In this document: piece after piece, positions 42,543 through 51,022 of the stretch
Position numbering within the stretch: position 1 is the stretch's first letter
Layout: the number at the start of each line of letters is the position of its first letter
DNA from: Agitococcus sp.
Lineage (GTDB): Bacteria > Pseudomonadota > Gammaproteobacteria > Pseudomonadales > Moraxellaceae
Direction of reading: 5' to 3'
Assembly (NCBI GenBank): GCA_030646715.1
Contig: JAUSLJ010000020.1
Coordinates: 1 to 64,000 of the forward strand
DNA: 64,000 nt
Notes under the pieces: model-generated
What the model was told of the DNA's origin: nothing
The model's database searches: none
The model's input: the letters and a program-made list of their open reading frames with translations, nothing else
Made by a program: the position numbers and the translations under genes

Positions 42543-44222
42543 TTAATAAGTCGCAGCAATAGGATATTGTCGGCCGGAACCGAAGGCGCGGGCGCGGACT
42601 CTCAAAATAGGCGCAGCTTGACGACGCTTATATTCGCTGCGTTTAAGCATTCCTCGTATTTTTGAGACTAGTTCCGCCTGCCCACTAGCATTTAACATAT
42701 GTAAGGTAGCAGCTACATCCGTGAGCTCTGCTGACGATAGGCTTTCGAACTCAAGTAAATATTTCAAAATATTATCTAAAACAGGGTACGGCGGCAGAGT
42801 GTCGGTGTCTTTTTGGCCCGGAGCTAGCTCGGCAGAGGGGGGCTTTTGGATAATTGCCAACGGAATGCGCTCTTCTCCCGCAAACCAATTTAGGTATTCG
42901 CACAATTGAAAAATTTCCGTCTTATACAAATCGCCTATAGGTCCCAAGCCTCCATTCGAGTCGCCAAACAAAGTGTAGTAGCCAATAGCTAACTCAGATT
43001 TATTTCCTGTAGTTAGCAATAAGTGCCCAAAGGCATTCGAGTACTCCATAAGCATAGTGCCGCGCACCCTTGCTTGGAGATTTTCCAGGGTAAGCCCTGT
43101 GGGCGGGCTACCGAACGCGTTAGCAAATTCGGTGCAGTAAATGGACACAATTGACTTAATTGGATGCTCATAGAGCCGTATTCCCAAATTTTTGCATAAT
43201 TGTTGCGAATCCGTGACCGAGCCCACGGAGGAAAAGTCGGAAGGCATGGTAATCGCTGTTACATTGTCAGGACCAAAGGCGTCAACCGCTAACGCCAAGG
43301 TAAGTGCACTATCGACTCCTCCCGAACAACCAACTACTGCAGTCGAAAAGCCGCATCGACGGGCGTAGTCTCTTAGTCCAAGTACGATTTGTTGATGATA
43401 AAAAGCAGCGGGGCTAAGTCCAGGTGCACGGGGAAGAACAGGAGGGGAGAAGCCTTGCTTCTGAGCGCTGTAGGAAATGGTTCCAATAAAGGGCTCAAAC
43501 GCTGGGGCCTCAAATACGACACCGTTCGAGGGGTCAACAACGAAGGAGCTTCCGTCAAAAACAAGTTGGTCATGGCCTCCAATCTGATTAACATAAACTA
43601 TGCTAAAACCATATGCCGACGACGCCTTTGAAAAAATAGCATGGCGTTGTTCTCGCTTACCCACATGAGATGGACTGGCATTAATAGACACCACTACGTC
43701 TACCGCCGCCTCCTTTAAGCGATTGAAGGGATTGACAGAATAGTCGAACTGGTCCTGATTCCAGCCATCTTCACAGATAAGTAAGCCCACATGCACACCT
43801 CGAATACAAAGAACGCAGGCCACATCTGGACCAGGTTCAAAATGTCGTCGTTCATCAAAAACGTTATAGGTGGGTAAGAGCTGCTTGGAATACGCCAGGC
43901 AAAGTTGACCTTGATGTAGCACCCAGAGCTGATTGAGCCATTTTTTTCCTGCCCCTGGATTAAGTACGGGCACGCCTACAACCCAATGCTGCGAGGGAAA
44001 CTCGCGATTCAGCGCAAGAAGCTCGAGGTGGCCTTCAGCGAGTCGCAATTTGAATTGGGCGTCCTCAAACAAATCTGCGGGGTAGTAACCGGTTAAGACA
44101 AGCTCAGGGAAAACGACCAAATGGCTATCTTCCGCTTTTTGAGCCGCATCTTTAATTAACGCTAAATTGTAGCTAATGTCCCCAATCGTAGGATTGAGCT
44201 GCGCTATGGTAATGTTCAGCAT
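42543..44222 (-). CDS. nadE: Glutamine-dependent NAD+ synthetase
   Basis: 559 residues. The N-terminal nitrilase-like glutaminase has its Glu-Lys-Cys triad (PELVLTGYYP, KQLLPTYNVFDE, LLICEDGW), and the C-terminal synthetase has the ATP pyrophosphatase loop GCSGGVDSAL. It converts nicotinate adenine dinucleotide to NAD with glutamine as amide donor. Length is normal for the two-domain type. It is 12 bases after pncB. Confidence 0.93.
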   Translation of the reverse strand: MLNITIAQLNPTIGDISYNLALIKDAAQKAEDSHLVVFPELVLTGYYPADLFEDAQFKLRLAEGHLELLALNREFPSQHWVVGVPVLNPGAGKKWLNQLWVLHQGQLCLAYSKQLLPTYNVFDERRHFEPGPDVACVLCIRGVHVGLLICEDGWNQDQFDYSVNPFNRLKEAAVDVVVSINASPSHVGKREQRHAIFSKASSAYGFSIVYVNQIGGHDQLVFDGSSFVVDPSNGVVFEAPAFEPFIGTISYSAQKQGFSPPVLPRAPGLSPAAFYHQQIVLGLRDYARRCGFSTAVVGCSGGVDSALTLALAVDAFGPDNVTAITMPSDFSSVGSVTDSQQLCKNLGIRLYEHPIKSIVSIYCTEFANAFGSPPTGLTLENLQARVRGTMLMEYSNAFGHLLLTTGNKSELAIGYYTLFGDSNGGLGPIGDLYKTEIFQLCEYLNWFAGEERIPLAIIQKPPSAELAPGQKDTDTLPPYPVLDNILKYLLEFESLSSAELTDVAATLHMLNASGQAELVSKIRGMLKRSEYKRRQAAPILRVRARAFGSGRQYPIAATY

Positions 44223-44234
44223 GATGCTCCCCCT

Positions 44235-45446
44235 CTACACAGGTTTTGTAGAAAAAACAGATTCCAAATATGCTAGGTACTCTTTGTTTTTGCACATTGT
44301 CTTTCCGGGGCTATCCGAAATTTTTGCCACAGATTGCCCATTACACTTGGTCAATTTCATCACAATATTTAGAGCAGGAATACCCAAGTCATTGGATAAA
44401 TTAGTGCCAATTCCAGCACTCGCGGTTATCCTGTCGCCGAAATGCGCGTGTAGTGCCAAAGCCCCTGGGAATGTGAGTCCATCGGTAAACACCAACCGTT
44501 TAGTTGCCGGCGCAATTCGTAATGATGCGTAATGAGCAAGCGCTTTTTCACCCCAGACATAGGGGTCGCCGGAGTCATGTCGGAGTCCATCAAATAACTT
44601 TGAAAAATATAAATCAAAATCCCTTAGAAATGCGTCCATTCCGATGACATCCGTGAGCGCGATGCCTAAGTCCCCTCTATATTCATGCACCCAGGCTTCC
44701 AGGGCTGCTTTCTGAAAATCCTGTAGGCGGACTCCATACGCCTGAAAGGATTGCAGAAATTCATGGCCCATAGTGCCCATGGGGATAATTCCATATTTTT
44801 TTGCCAAGAACACATTGGACGTGCCTTTAAACCAAGGTGCAGCATTTTGAATCAAACTTGCTAGAACTTCATCTTGCCATGCGGCTGAAAACCGTCGACG
44901 TAAGCCGAGTTCACTAAATTCGAATGGGAACTGCCGCGGCGCCTTTGGCACTTCTATTGCCAGCAGAGCTAATTTTTCGGACAACCGTTTGCGACCTTCC
45001 GCAAGCGTGGTTTTTTGTGGAAACCGTCGAAAGTACAGCTCATTGACAATAGCTAAAACGTAAATTTCAAAAGGCAGTACATGGATTTGAGGCCCTTTTG
45101 CAACGATACGCAGCATGTCACCTTCAGTAGTTACGCTGATAAATTTACGTTGCAGTCTAAATATACTTAAGAAATCGATAAAGTCTGATTTTAAATAGCG
45201 TAATTGACGTAAGTAATCGAGCTCACTCGACGTGAAGGTAAGCCCACACAAGTAATCAAGCTGAGCGTTCACGTCCGCGGCTAACTCCGCTAGCGGAAAT
45301 GCTGTTTCATTGCGGCATAGAAACTCGTACTCTGCTTGAGCGTCTGGTCTGGCATGCAGCAGCACCTGCCACATAGTGAATTTGTATAAGTCTGTCTCAA
45401 GTAGCGAGGTGATGACAGCATTGAAGGAAGTAGCATTAGTATTCAT
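44235..45446 (-). CDS. pncB: Nicotinate phosphoribosyltransferase
   Basis: 403 residues. The type II PRTase features of PncB are present: a TDLYKFTMWQ start, the active-site His in MGTMGHEF, and FDGLRHDSGDPYVWGEKA for phosphoribosyl binding. It makes nicotinate mononucleotide from nicotinate, PRPP and ATP. First gene of the pncB-nadE-nadM operon, driven by the palindromic promoter at 45472-45513. Confidence 0.93.
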   Translation of the reverse strand: MNTNATSFNAVITSLLETDLYKFTMWQVLLHARPDAQAEYEFLCRNETAFPLAELAADVNAQLDYLCGLTFTSSELDYLRQLRYLKSDFIDFLSIFRLQRKFISVTTEGDMLRIVAKGPQIHVLPFEIYVLAIVNELYFRRFPQKTTLAEGRKRLSEKLALLAIEVPKAPRQFPFEFSELGLRRRFSAAWQDEVLASLIQNAAPWFKGTSNVFLAKKYGIIPMGTMGHEFLQSFQAYGVRLQDFQKAALEAWVHEYRGDLGIALTDVIGMDAFLRDFDLYFSKLFDGLRHDSGDPYVWGEKALAHYASLRIAPATKRLVFTDGLTFPGALALHAHFGDRITASAGIGTNLSNDLGIPALNIVMKLTKCNGQSVAKISDSPGKTMCKNKEYLAYLESVFSTKPV

Positions 45447-45471
45447 TAATTGTCCCTAAAGTGGTGTATCC

Positions 45472-45513
45472 AGTATACCCCAATTAGTTGCGTATTGCAA
45501 CTAATTGGGGTAT
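45472..45513 (-). promoter_or_regulatory. pncB promoter inside a perfect 17-bp inverted repeat
   Basis: Arms ATACCCCAATTAGTTGC (45475-45491) and GCAACTAATTGGGGTAT (45497-45513) are perfect with a five-base centre. On the minus strand TTGCAA (45495-45500) and TATACT (45472-45477) are exactly 17 bases apart, so the -35, spacer and -10 lie in the repeat. A repressor operator is likely. The repeat also covers the stop codon of the upstream methylase gene and could fold in RNA. Confidence 0.7.
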
Positions 45514-46310
45514 TTCTTAATATAAGCCAAAATTAATTCTTGTTTACTGACACTAAACGGCCCCGCGGTACCTTCTCGAACGGACTTAAAATCTAAGGTG
45601 GAAAGCCGATGAACGAGTATCTCAAGCTCTATTTTCGCTTTTAGAAAGTAATGAGACGTGGCGGCATACGTTTGAAATTCCCTGCGAACCATCCCCGCTT
45701 TCCGGCCAGTTCGCCTAACTGCAAGGGTTGCAAGGCTTTTCGGCACAAAATCGAAATCGGGAGGGGGTGCTATCGCTTGAGCGATACACCGACGTTTCGC
45801 GCGTACTTCCCAAATTTGGAAACAGCAAGGAACCGCGTAACTCGTGCCGTCTTTGGTGAAAGCAACAGAGGGGAGCGCTATCTCCGCCACTAAATGAAAA
45901 TAGGGATTTAGTCTATTTTGCATGGACACTTTTTTAAAGGACTTTGCCACTATGAAAGCAATTACCCTCGAAAAAGTGGCTGCATGGTTAAAGAACCGAA
46001 CAGCCAGAGAAGAATTGACTCCGAAGGGAGGATTACCTACCGTAATCAGGTTGGACCGGGACGGAGAAAACGTTAGGAAGTCCTGTCGCACCACCTCCGG
46101 AAAGAATGGGGAGGGGGGAGGGGCAAGTTCAACGCCTATACGCCGTGAAAGAGGCATTAAACTAAAAAAAGCGCCCATGCCCACGGAGGGCTCTAAATAA
46201 AAGCAAGAACTCACAGATAGCATGCATGGCAGCAGATGCAGCTGTTCCCAGCAGAGCTGCGCGACAGCAGGCGCCGTATAATATTGGTCTAAATTAATCG
46301 GATGTGACAA
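45501..46310 (-). CDS. N6-adenine DNA methyltransferase-like protein
   Basis: 269 residues. LDQYYTAPAVA near the start and motif IV NPPFG (about 93-97) are typical of N6-adenine DNA methylases; a motif I-like YLEPSVGMGAFF is present near 43. The start is a TTG with AGGGGGT upstream. No restriction enzyme gene is adjacent, so it is likely an orphan methylase. A GGTATAGCC (minus CTATACC) element is at 46330-46338. Confidence 0.75.
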   Translation of the reverse strand: MSHPINLDQYYTAPAVAQLCWEQLHLLPCMLSVSSCFYLEPSVGMGAFFSLMPLSRRIGVELAPPPSPFFPEVVRQDFLTFSPSRSNLITVGNPPFGVNSSLAVRFFNHAATFSRVIAFIVAKSFKKVSMQNRLNPYFHLVAEIALPSVAFTKDGTSYAVPCCFQIWEVRAKRRCIAQAIAPPPDFDFVPKSLATLAVRRTGRKAGMVRREFQTYAATSHYFLKAKIELEILVHRLSTLDFKSVREGTAGPFSVSKQELILAYIKKYPN

Positions 46311-46788
46311 GCTACCCCCTGGTTAATGAGGTATAGCCAAAGATACCGCGTTAAAATTTAGGCTGACAACTGAATTTAGCCTGTAGAGCATTTTAGGGCG
46401 GGCGTTTCTTCATTGACGTACGCATACAGGTTGTGCTAACATATACTAATAGTTCACGTTTATATTTTAAGCCCCATTGACGGAACATTAACGGTTCTCG
46501 GTAGCGGTTAATGCTAGGTGAGGTTGCAGAATTACTTGGCTATACTAAGATTATGCTGGGTTTATCTGCACAAGAGGGATTGTTAAGGGGGGTATGGCGC
46601 TTGTTACGTGCATGGCTGTTCTGCTAGAGGTAGGAAGCCGCAGTTTTTTGACTGAAACTCGAGGGTGCAGACGGGAGACGGCAAAAAACAGAGAAACGCC
46701 CGGCTAGTTAGTATTAAAGTGCAAACTGACCTCCGCGCTAACCTGTCTTTTTAGCAAAAGTAAAAAGGCATTACACTAGAGTTACGTT
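46311..46788. other. Intergenic stretch without a convincing gene
   Basis: It contains the methylase promoter element (46330-46338) and a plus-strand promoter candidate TTGACG (46413-46418) / TAACAT (46437-46442). An inverted repeat CATTAAC...GTTAATG (about 46488-46513) follows. Only a 38-codon frame from 46511 is open, which is not persuasive. Confidence 0.45.
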
Positions 46789-47256
46789 ATGACAAAAAAA
46801 TTATCCTGTGGCGTATTGCTACTCAACGAAAGACAAGAGATACTCTTGGCACACGTGACAAATTCGCCCCAATGGGATATTCCAAAGGGGGGCGCACATC
46901 CTCGGGAACAACCCGTAGACACGGCATTGCGCGAACTATACGAAGAAACAGGGGTGGTGCTCGGTGATGAAAGGCTGACCGACCTTGGCCTGCAGCTATA
47001 CAGTTCAACGAAAAATTTGCATTTGTTTGCGGCATTGGTGTCGACTATGGAAGTAGACCCGGCACGTTGTGTATGCCATAGCTATTTTAGCCATTATATT
47101 ACGCGACAAAAGCAGCCGGAAATGGATGGCTATGAGTGGGTGCCGTTCTCTGCAGTTGCCCAATACTGTGTGCCAGCCATGGTAAAGCTACTGACAAACT
47201 TAGGTCTTGCACAGTTACTGCCAAAGCTGCAAAAGCAGACATTATTAGTAGGTTAG
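46789..47256 (+). CDS. Nudix hydrolase
   Basis: 155 residues. The Nudix box GGAHPREQPVDTALRELYEETGV is intact (GX5EX7REUXEEXGU), so it should hydrolyse a nucleoside diphosphate linked to another group. The initial CGVLLLNERQEILLAHVT and WDIPKGG are typical. Substrate unknown; it is not a NrtR regulator, because no winged helix follows. Confidence 0.85.
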   Translation: MTKKLSCGVLLLNERQEILLAHVTNSPQWDIPKGGAHPREQPVDTALRELYEETGVVLGDERLTDLGLQLYSSTKNLHLFAALVSTMEVDPARCVCHSYFSHYITRQKQPEMDGYEWVPFSAVAQYCVPAMVKLLTNLGLAQLLPKLQKQTLLVG

Positions 47257-47308
47257 CAACTACAATAATGCGGTTACACGATTAGCTATCATCGTTACGA
47301 GGAAATAC

Positions 47309-47770
47309 GTGCTTGAATTTGCAACACTACTTGCTAAATATCCCCTGCTGACCGAACGGGACTTATGTTCCGTTCGAATTTTAGGGGCCCCCACGCCAGT
47401 CCTGGCGGACTTCGAGAAGGCAAAGGAGGGGCGCACAAAAGAACTAACCCCACGTGGACGTCAGTTGTATCAAGCGGCCTTCGACGTACATGGGAAAATT
47501 GTCCAGGTCTCGGACATTCCTTTTGCATCTGTGCTCAAACACGCAATCGAGCTTACCAACGAATTAAGAGTGCGTAATACAGAGGCATTAAAGAAGGACC
47601 TCGCCGATGGCCATGTCCCCCCGCAGCAGAAAGCATGGGGGATAGCCTTGGTCCAAGGTCAGGCACTATCCACACGAGTAGGGTTAGCTAAGCAATACAC
47701 AAAGTGCAAAGTAGCAGGTAGCAATGTGATTCCATTTTTTAATAAAAAAGCACTCAAGTTCGAAAACTGA
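47309..47770 (+). CDS. Hypothetical protein, 153 residues
   Basis: Not recognised; a soluble helical protein with a basic C terminus (KALKFEN). The start is a GTG after ACGAGGAA. It is 52 bases after the Nudix gene and probably in the same transcript. Confidence 0.5.
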   Translation: MLEFATLLAKYPLLTERDLCSVRILGAPTPVLADFEKAKEGRTKELTPRGRQLYQAAFDVHGKIVQVSDIPFASVLKHAIELTNELRVRNTEALKKDLADGHVPPQQKAWGIALVQGQALSTRVGLAKQYTKCKVAGSNVIPFFNKKALKFEN

Positions 47771-47778
47771 GTGCTTTT
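47745..47778. terminator. Bidirectional terminator
   Basis: AAAAAGCACTCA and TGAGTGCTTTT pair around a loop between convergent genes; the hairpin starts inside the last codons of the upstream gene. Confidence 0.75.
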
Positions 47779-47816
47779 GATTGAATCATGCTGTTAAATA
47801 TTCATCTTTATTGTTA

Positions 47817-48107
47817 TTAACCCTGAATCAGGGTTTCGGAAATGAGTTGGTGGACCTGCACTGCAAGAGAGCAATTGAGAACAATTGCTTTTTCAATGGA
47901 TGAGCCAGGCAACGGACTCTGAGAGGAGCGGTCTCTGAAGTCATAACCAAAAAAACAGATATGTTCTTGATTAAGCTGTCCAAAAATGGCGCCTGCTCCC
48001 GGTAAATCCTTATTTTCTTGACAAACGTCTAAGGCTTGTTTTACAAAATCTTCGCGCCATTGGTAGGCGGGATGACACACTTTGGTCATTCGTAGTTGTT
48101 GCGACAT
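47817..48107 (-). CDS. Hypothetical protein, 96 residues
   Basis: Not recognised. Four Cys are scattered through a short globular-looking protein. GAGGAG precedes the ATG, and a CCTATACAC -10-like element lies at about 48140-48148 upstream. Confidence 0.5.
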   Translation of the reverse strand: MSQQLRMTKVCHPAYQWREDFVKQALDVCQENKDLPGAGAIFGQLNQEHICFFGYDFRDRSSQSPLPGSSIEKAIVLNCSLAVQVHQLISETLIQG

Positions 48108-48258
48108 AGCTGCTCCTCATAAAATTGCGTGGCCTACCTGTGTATAGGTAGGCGCTATGGCATCACTACGAGGTGGAGCGCCGAATAGGGTTAGGCCCCA
48201 TGAAGAACAGGCCCTACGCACAGTCAGGGCCTTCACATGTAATGGGGGTATGCTGAAC

Positions 48259-49914
48259 CTAAAACCCTATAGTTCGTGTATTATTTTTCATGTATCGGTT
48301 TTGTGCTTTTTCTAGCTCAGGCACACTTAAGTCACTTAGCCCCATTTTTGCCGCTCGTGATGCCGCATACGTAAGGGCCTTGCGCATAATTCGTGGGCTC
48401 ATGCCACGCATAATAGAGAGGACAGCGGACGACAATTCAGCTGGGAATGAATGACCTTGAGGCAGGGATTTGTTACGAACGGATTGCCAGACTGAGACCG
48501 CGATAGCCTGGCATTCGTCCTTCGTCGGCTCTCTAATATCGAACTCTTCAAGCCTAGACAGAATCGGCAATGGAATGTCGCCATTGTTAGCCGTAAGAAT
48601 CCAGTTGACTTTGCTTGCATTCAAGTTTAAAGGAATAAATTCATCCTTAAATCGGGCAGAGCTGGATGGCTCCAATAATGTATATAAGGCGGCCAGAGGT
48701 GAGTTATGAGACTCGCGTGCCGTACATTTATCCACTTCATCTAAGCATATGATAGGATTGGCTACTGGCCCGGACACGATACTTTCAAAAACAATGCCTG
48801 GCTTTGAGCTTTTCCAGCTGGCATCGATGCCCGTCAAGACAAAAGCTTCAGTCATCACCGCCAAGTCTCTACTTTCAAACACGCCGTTAAGAACACGAGC
48901 CACTTCTTCTGCGAAAAATGACTTACCTGTCCCAGGTGTGCCTCTTAACAAAATTGGCTGAAATAGCAAAGGTTGACCATTCGAGCCGGACGACGCCAAA
49001 GCAATGCTGCACTCAATAAACTCGATAACTTCCGTAAAATGCGGAAATTGTGCATATAAAGGTGCGAGCACTGCCAAGTCGGGCACTTGGGTTAGCATCC
49101 GCCAACCGGTGTCATTGGACATATCGTGGAGTAATCGAAGCTGTCGTTCATTTGACTCTCCCGGGCGACGGGGTAACCGAGCTGACAAACTTTTGGCGGC
49201 CTCGGGATAAAAGCATTGAATTGCCCCCTCGCCTTTTACGAACGCGCCCCCTTTCGAGTTGGACTCATCCGCTCCATGTAGCTGGCGTTCTACCGGAGCT
49301 AGGCTTGACGGCTGTGCCTGAATATAACGTACGAGTTCATCAGGAGATTTAAAAGCAGTGACTCCTGTAATGGACGTAAACGCTAAGCCATCATCCCCCG
49401 TATCCTTTTCAAAAAGTCCATTACCCGCGTCTGCATATCGGGTAATCGCGTCGAGCATGTTCTCCGCCGTTTCGTTGCTAAATGAGGATTCGTCTTCCGA
49501 AGCGGCAATCAACAATGTCTGCAACGACGATATACATTCAACCACCTTTTTTTCAGGTATTTGGGCCACCCAGTAAAGTGCTGCTTGTTCAGCATGCCAT
49601 CTTAGCACTGCTCCCGTATCACTACCTCCGTCTAACGGGCTAATAACAGGGTCTTCACGAAATAGGGTGACATCGGACAATTTTGCCAACAAGTCTGAAG
49701 GTGGAGTATCTATAAATATCTGCGCTAAATGTACCGAGGCTTCGCCTAGCGAAATATCATAAGGAAGACCTTTCCATGACACATACAGTAGGGATAGCGC
49801 TGCAAAATACTGTTCTGCCGAGCTAGGGATTGCTCCTGTTAGAATTAAGGATAGCTCATCTGCGAGCATAGGGGGAATATTGGCAGGCACATGTATATCA
49901 ATTATTTTTAGCAT
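48259..49914 (-). CDS. AAA+ ATPase, Lon/ClpX-like core
   Basis: 551 residues. A helical N-terminal half (1-300) of unknown kind is followed by one AAA module: Walker A GTPGTGKS (325-332), Walker B IICLDEVDK (388-396), sensor 1 ILTANN, and arginine-finger-like ILSRLEEF. No protease domain follows, so it is a stand-alone remodeller. GAGG precedes the ATG. It is the second orphan AAA protein in the window. Confidence 0.75.
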   Translation of the reverse strand: MLKIIDIHVPANIPPMLADELSLILTGAIPSSAEQYFAALSLLYVSWKGLPYDISLGEASVHLAQIFIDTPPSDLLAKLSDVTLFREDPVISPLDGGSDTGAVLRWHAEQAALYWVAQIPEKKVVECISSLQTLLIAASEDESSFSNETAENMLDAITRYADAGNGLFEKDTGDDGLAFTSITGVTAFKSPDELVRYIQAQPSSLAPVERQLHGADESNSKGGAFVKGEGAIQCFYPEAAKSLSARLPRRPGESNERQLRLLHDMSNDTGWRMLTQVPDLAVLAPLYAQFPHFTEVIEFIECSIALASSGSNGQPLLFQPILLRGTPGTGKSFFAEEVARVLNGVFESRDLAVMTEAFVLTGIDASWKSSKPGIVFESIVSGPVANPIICLDEVDKCTARESHNSPLAALYTLLEPSSSARFKDEFIPLNLNASKVNWILTANNGDIPLPILSRLEEFDIREPTKDECQAIAVSVWQSVRNKSLPQGHSFPAELSSAVLSIMRGMSPRIMRKALTYAASRAAKMGLSDLSVPELEKAQNRYMKNNTRTIGF

Positions 49915-50073
49915 TCAGTACCTCATTTGGTTGCGCAGTAATATTCGGGGCTGCTTACTCTTTGTGTAGAGAGCAAAAAAATGGGTTGAAATCTAAATAG
50001 GCTTTAGATTGGCACAAGTGTGCCGTGCACTACTTTTGAGTGAAGTACGACTTCGACTAATTTTTTGAACAGG

Positions 50074-50565
50074 TTAAGGCACCTTATTTTTAACGAAAGG
50101 CAAGACGTCTTGCAAAATTTTAGCTGTACTAGGCTTATTTTTGCTTTGGTACCTAATTGTGGGGTACCCCGCTTCTGCCGTAATAGCATCGCGGTCCGCA
50201 TCTTTTTTGCGGTCATGCGTACTATCGTCTAATTCAATGAGGGTAATGACCTGGCATCGAGTATCCAACACTACAAAATCCACTATTTTCTGAGAAAATT
50301 TTCCCCTATACTTAAAGGCGTTCTCGCCCTTAGCAGGTTGGCGGGCAGTAAGCAAAGCGCCCATGGCAACTTGCGCCAACACAATGTACTGAGGAAGGGC
50401 AATTTGTAACGTCTTAAAAAACTGGATTTCGTTAGGCGTAAGCACAGGTTTTGGGAAAAAAATCCGGGGCTGCGAAGCACGTTGGTACAACACATAAATT
50501 TTCCTGAGCGCAATGACAACAAGAACGAGCACCAGAAACGTAAGAAGGGCAGCATTTGAAGGCAT
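50074..50565 (-). CDS. DUF2726 protein with N-terminal membrane anchor
   Basis: 163 residues: a transmembrane helix (about 5-22), then the DUF2726 domain: VDFVVLDTRCQVITLIELDDSTHDR followed by KDADRDAITAEAGYPTIRY. This has a restriction-endonuclease-like core (Asp ... Glu-x-Asp) and may be a nuclease-like binding domain. A CTATACC -10-like element lies 30 bases upstream. Confidence 0.75.
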   Translation of the reverse strand: MPSNAALLTFLVLVLVVIALRKIYVLYQRASQPRIFFPKPVLTPNEIQFFKTLQIALPQYIVLAQVAMGALLTARQPAKGENAFKYRGKFSQKIVDFVVLDTRCQVITLIELDDSTHDRKKDADRDAITAEAGYPTIRYQSKNKPSTAKILQDVLPFVKNKVP

Positions 50566-50596
50566 AGATAGTCCATGTTGAAGAAAGGGATTGTTA

Positions 50597-50603
50597 GGTA
50601 TAG
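50597..50603 (-). promoter_or_regulatory. -10-like element CTATACC
   Basis: Minus-strand CTATACC 32 bases before the DUF2726 gene. Confidence 0.4.
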
Positions 50604-50642
50604 AAAATGGGTTCCTATCTAAAGAAATTTTGGTGGCAGGGA

Positions 50643-50674
50643 CAAAAAAATGCCAACTTTTTAAGAAGTTGGCA
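50643..50674 (-). terminator. Rho-independent terminator of tRNA-Ala
   Basis: On the minus strand TGCCAACTT-cttaa-AAGTTGGCA is followed by a T run, eight bases after the tRNA CCA end. Confidence 0.85.
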
Positions 50675-50682
50675 TATTAGAA

Positions 50683-50758
50683 TGGTGGAGAATGTCGAAA
50701 TCGAATCGACGACCTACTGCTTGCAAAACAGCCGCTCTGCCTACTGAGCTAATTCCCC
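50683..50758 (-). tRNA. tRNA-Ala (anticodon TGC), CCA encoded
   Basis: 76 bases fold into a full cloverleaf. Acceptor GGGGAAT pairs with ATTCTCC (one wobble), the D stem is GCTC/GAGC, the anticodon loop TTTGCAA gives anticodon TGC, and the T arm is GTCGA-TTCGATT-TCGAC. CCA is encoded. The anticodon stem has two G-T wobbles at its ends, which may make it a weak or divergent tRNA. A lone tRNA with its own terminator on such an element may supply a codon for its genes or mark an integration site. Confidence 0.9.
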
Positions 50759-51022
50759 TAGGGTGCAAGACTTTTCGTAAACATTCGACAAAATAGCTCA
50801 CTACGTTGTTAGTTCGCCCGGCGCTATAATGGCAAGTGAAAACTAACATGGTATGTGGTTCAGCGATTAATTCAACCGCTACCCTTCAGCACAAATACTC
50901 TAAAATGAACGATTCAATGTATTGAGTTCACGAAACATGAAAGAGTATTAAAGGTATAGCATGATGTTTTAGCCTTTTTGCTTCTTAGCTATAAATCACA
51001 AAGCGGAATCAGGAGAACGGCG

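Noticed and set aside
45922-46200. Plus-strand frame of about 90 codons inside the methylase gene
   Set aside because: It lies wholly antisense to a gene with clear motifs and has low-complexity composition.
45501-46310. Restriction-modification system
   Set aside because: Only a methylase was found. The neighbours are pncB and a Nudix gene, with no endonuclease; DUF2726 and HNH genes are over 4 kb away.
46511-46627. 38-codon reading frame in the 478-base gap
   Set aside because: No ribosome site of note, overlaps a hairpin, and no family similarity. Length is within chance.
46789-47256. NrtR-type regulator for the NAD operon
   Set aside because: The protein ends after the Nudix domain; there is no winged-helix DNA-binding part.
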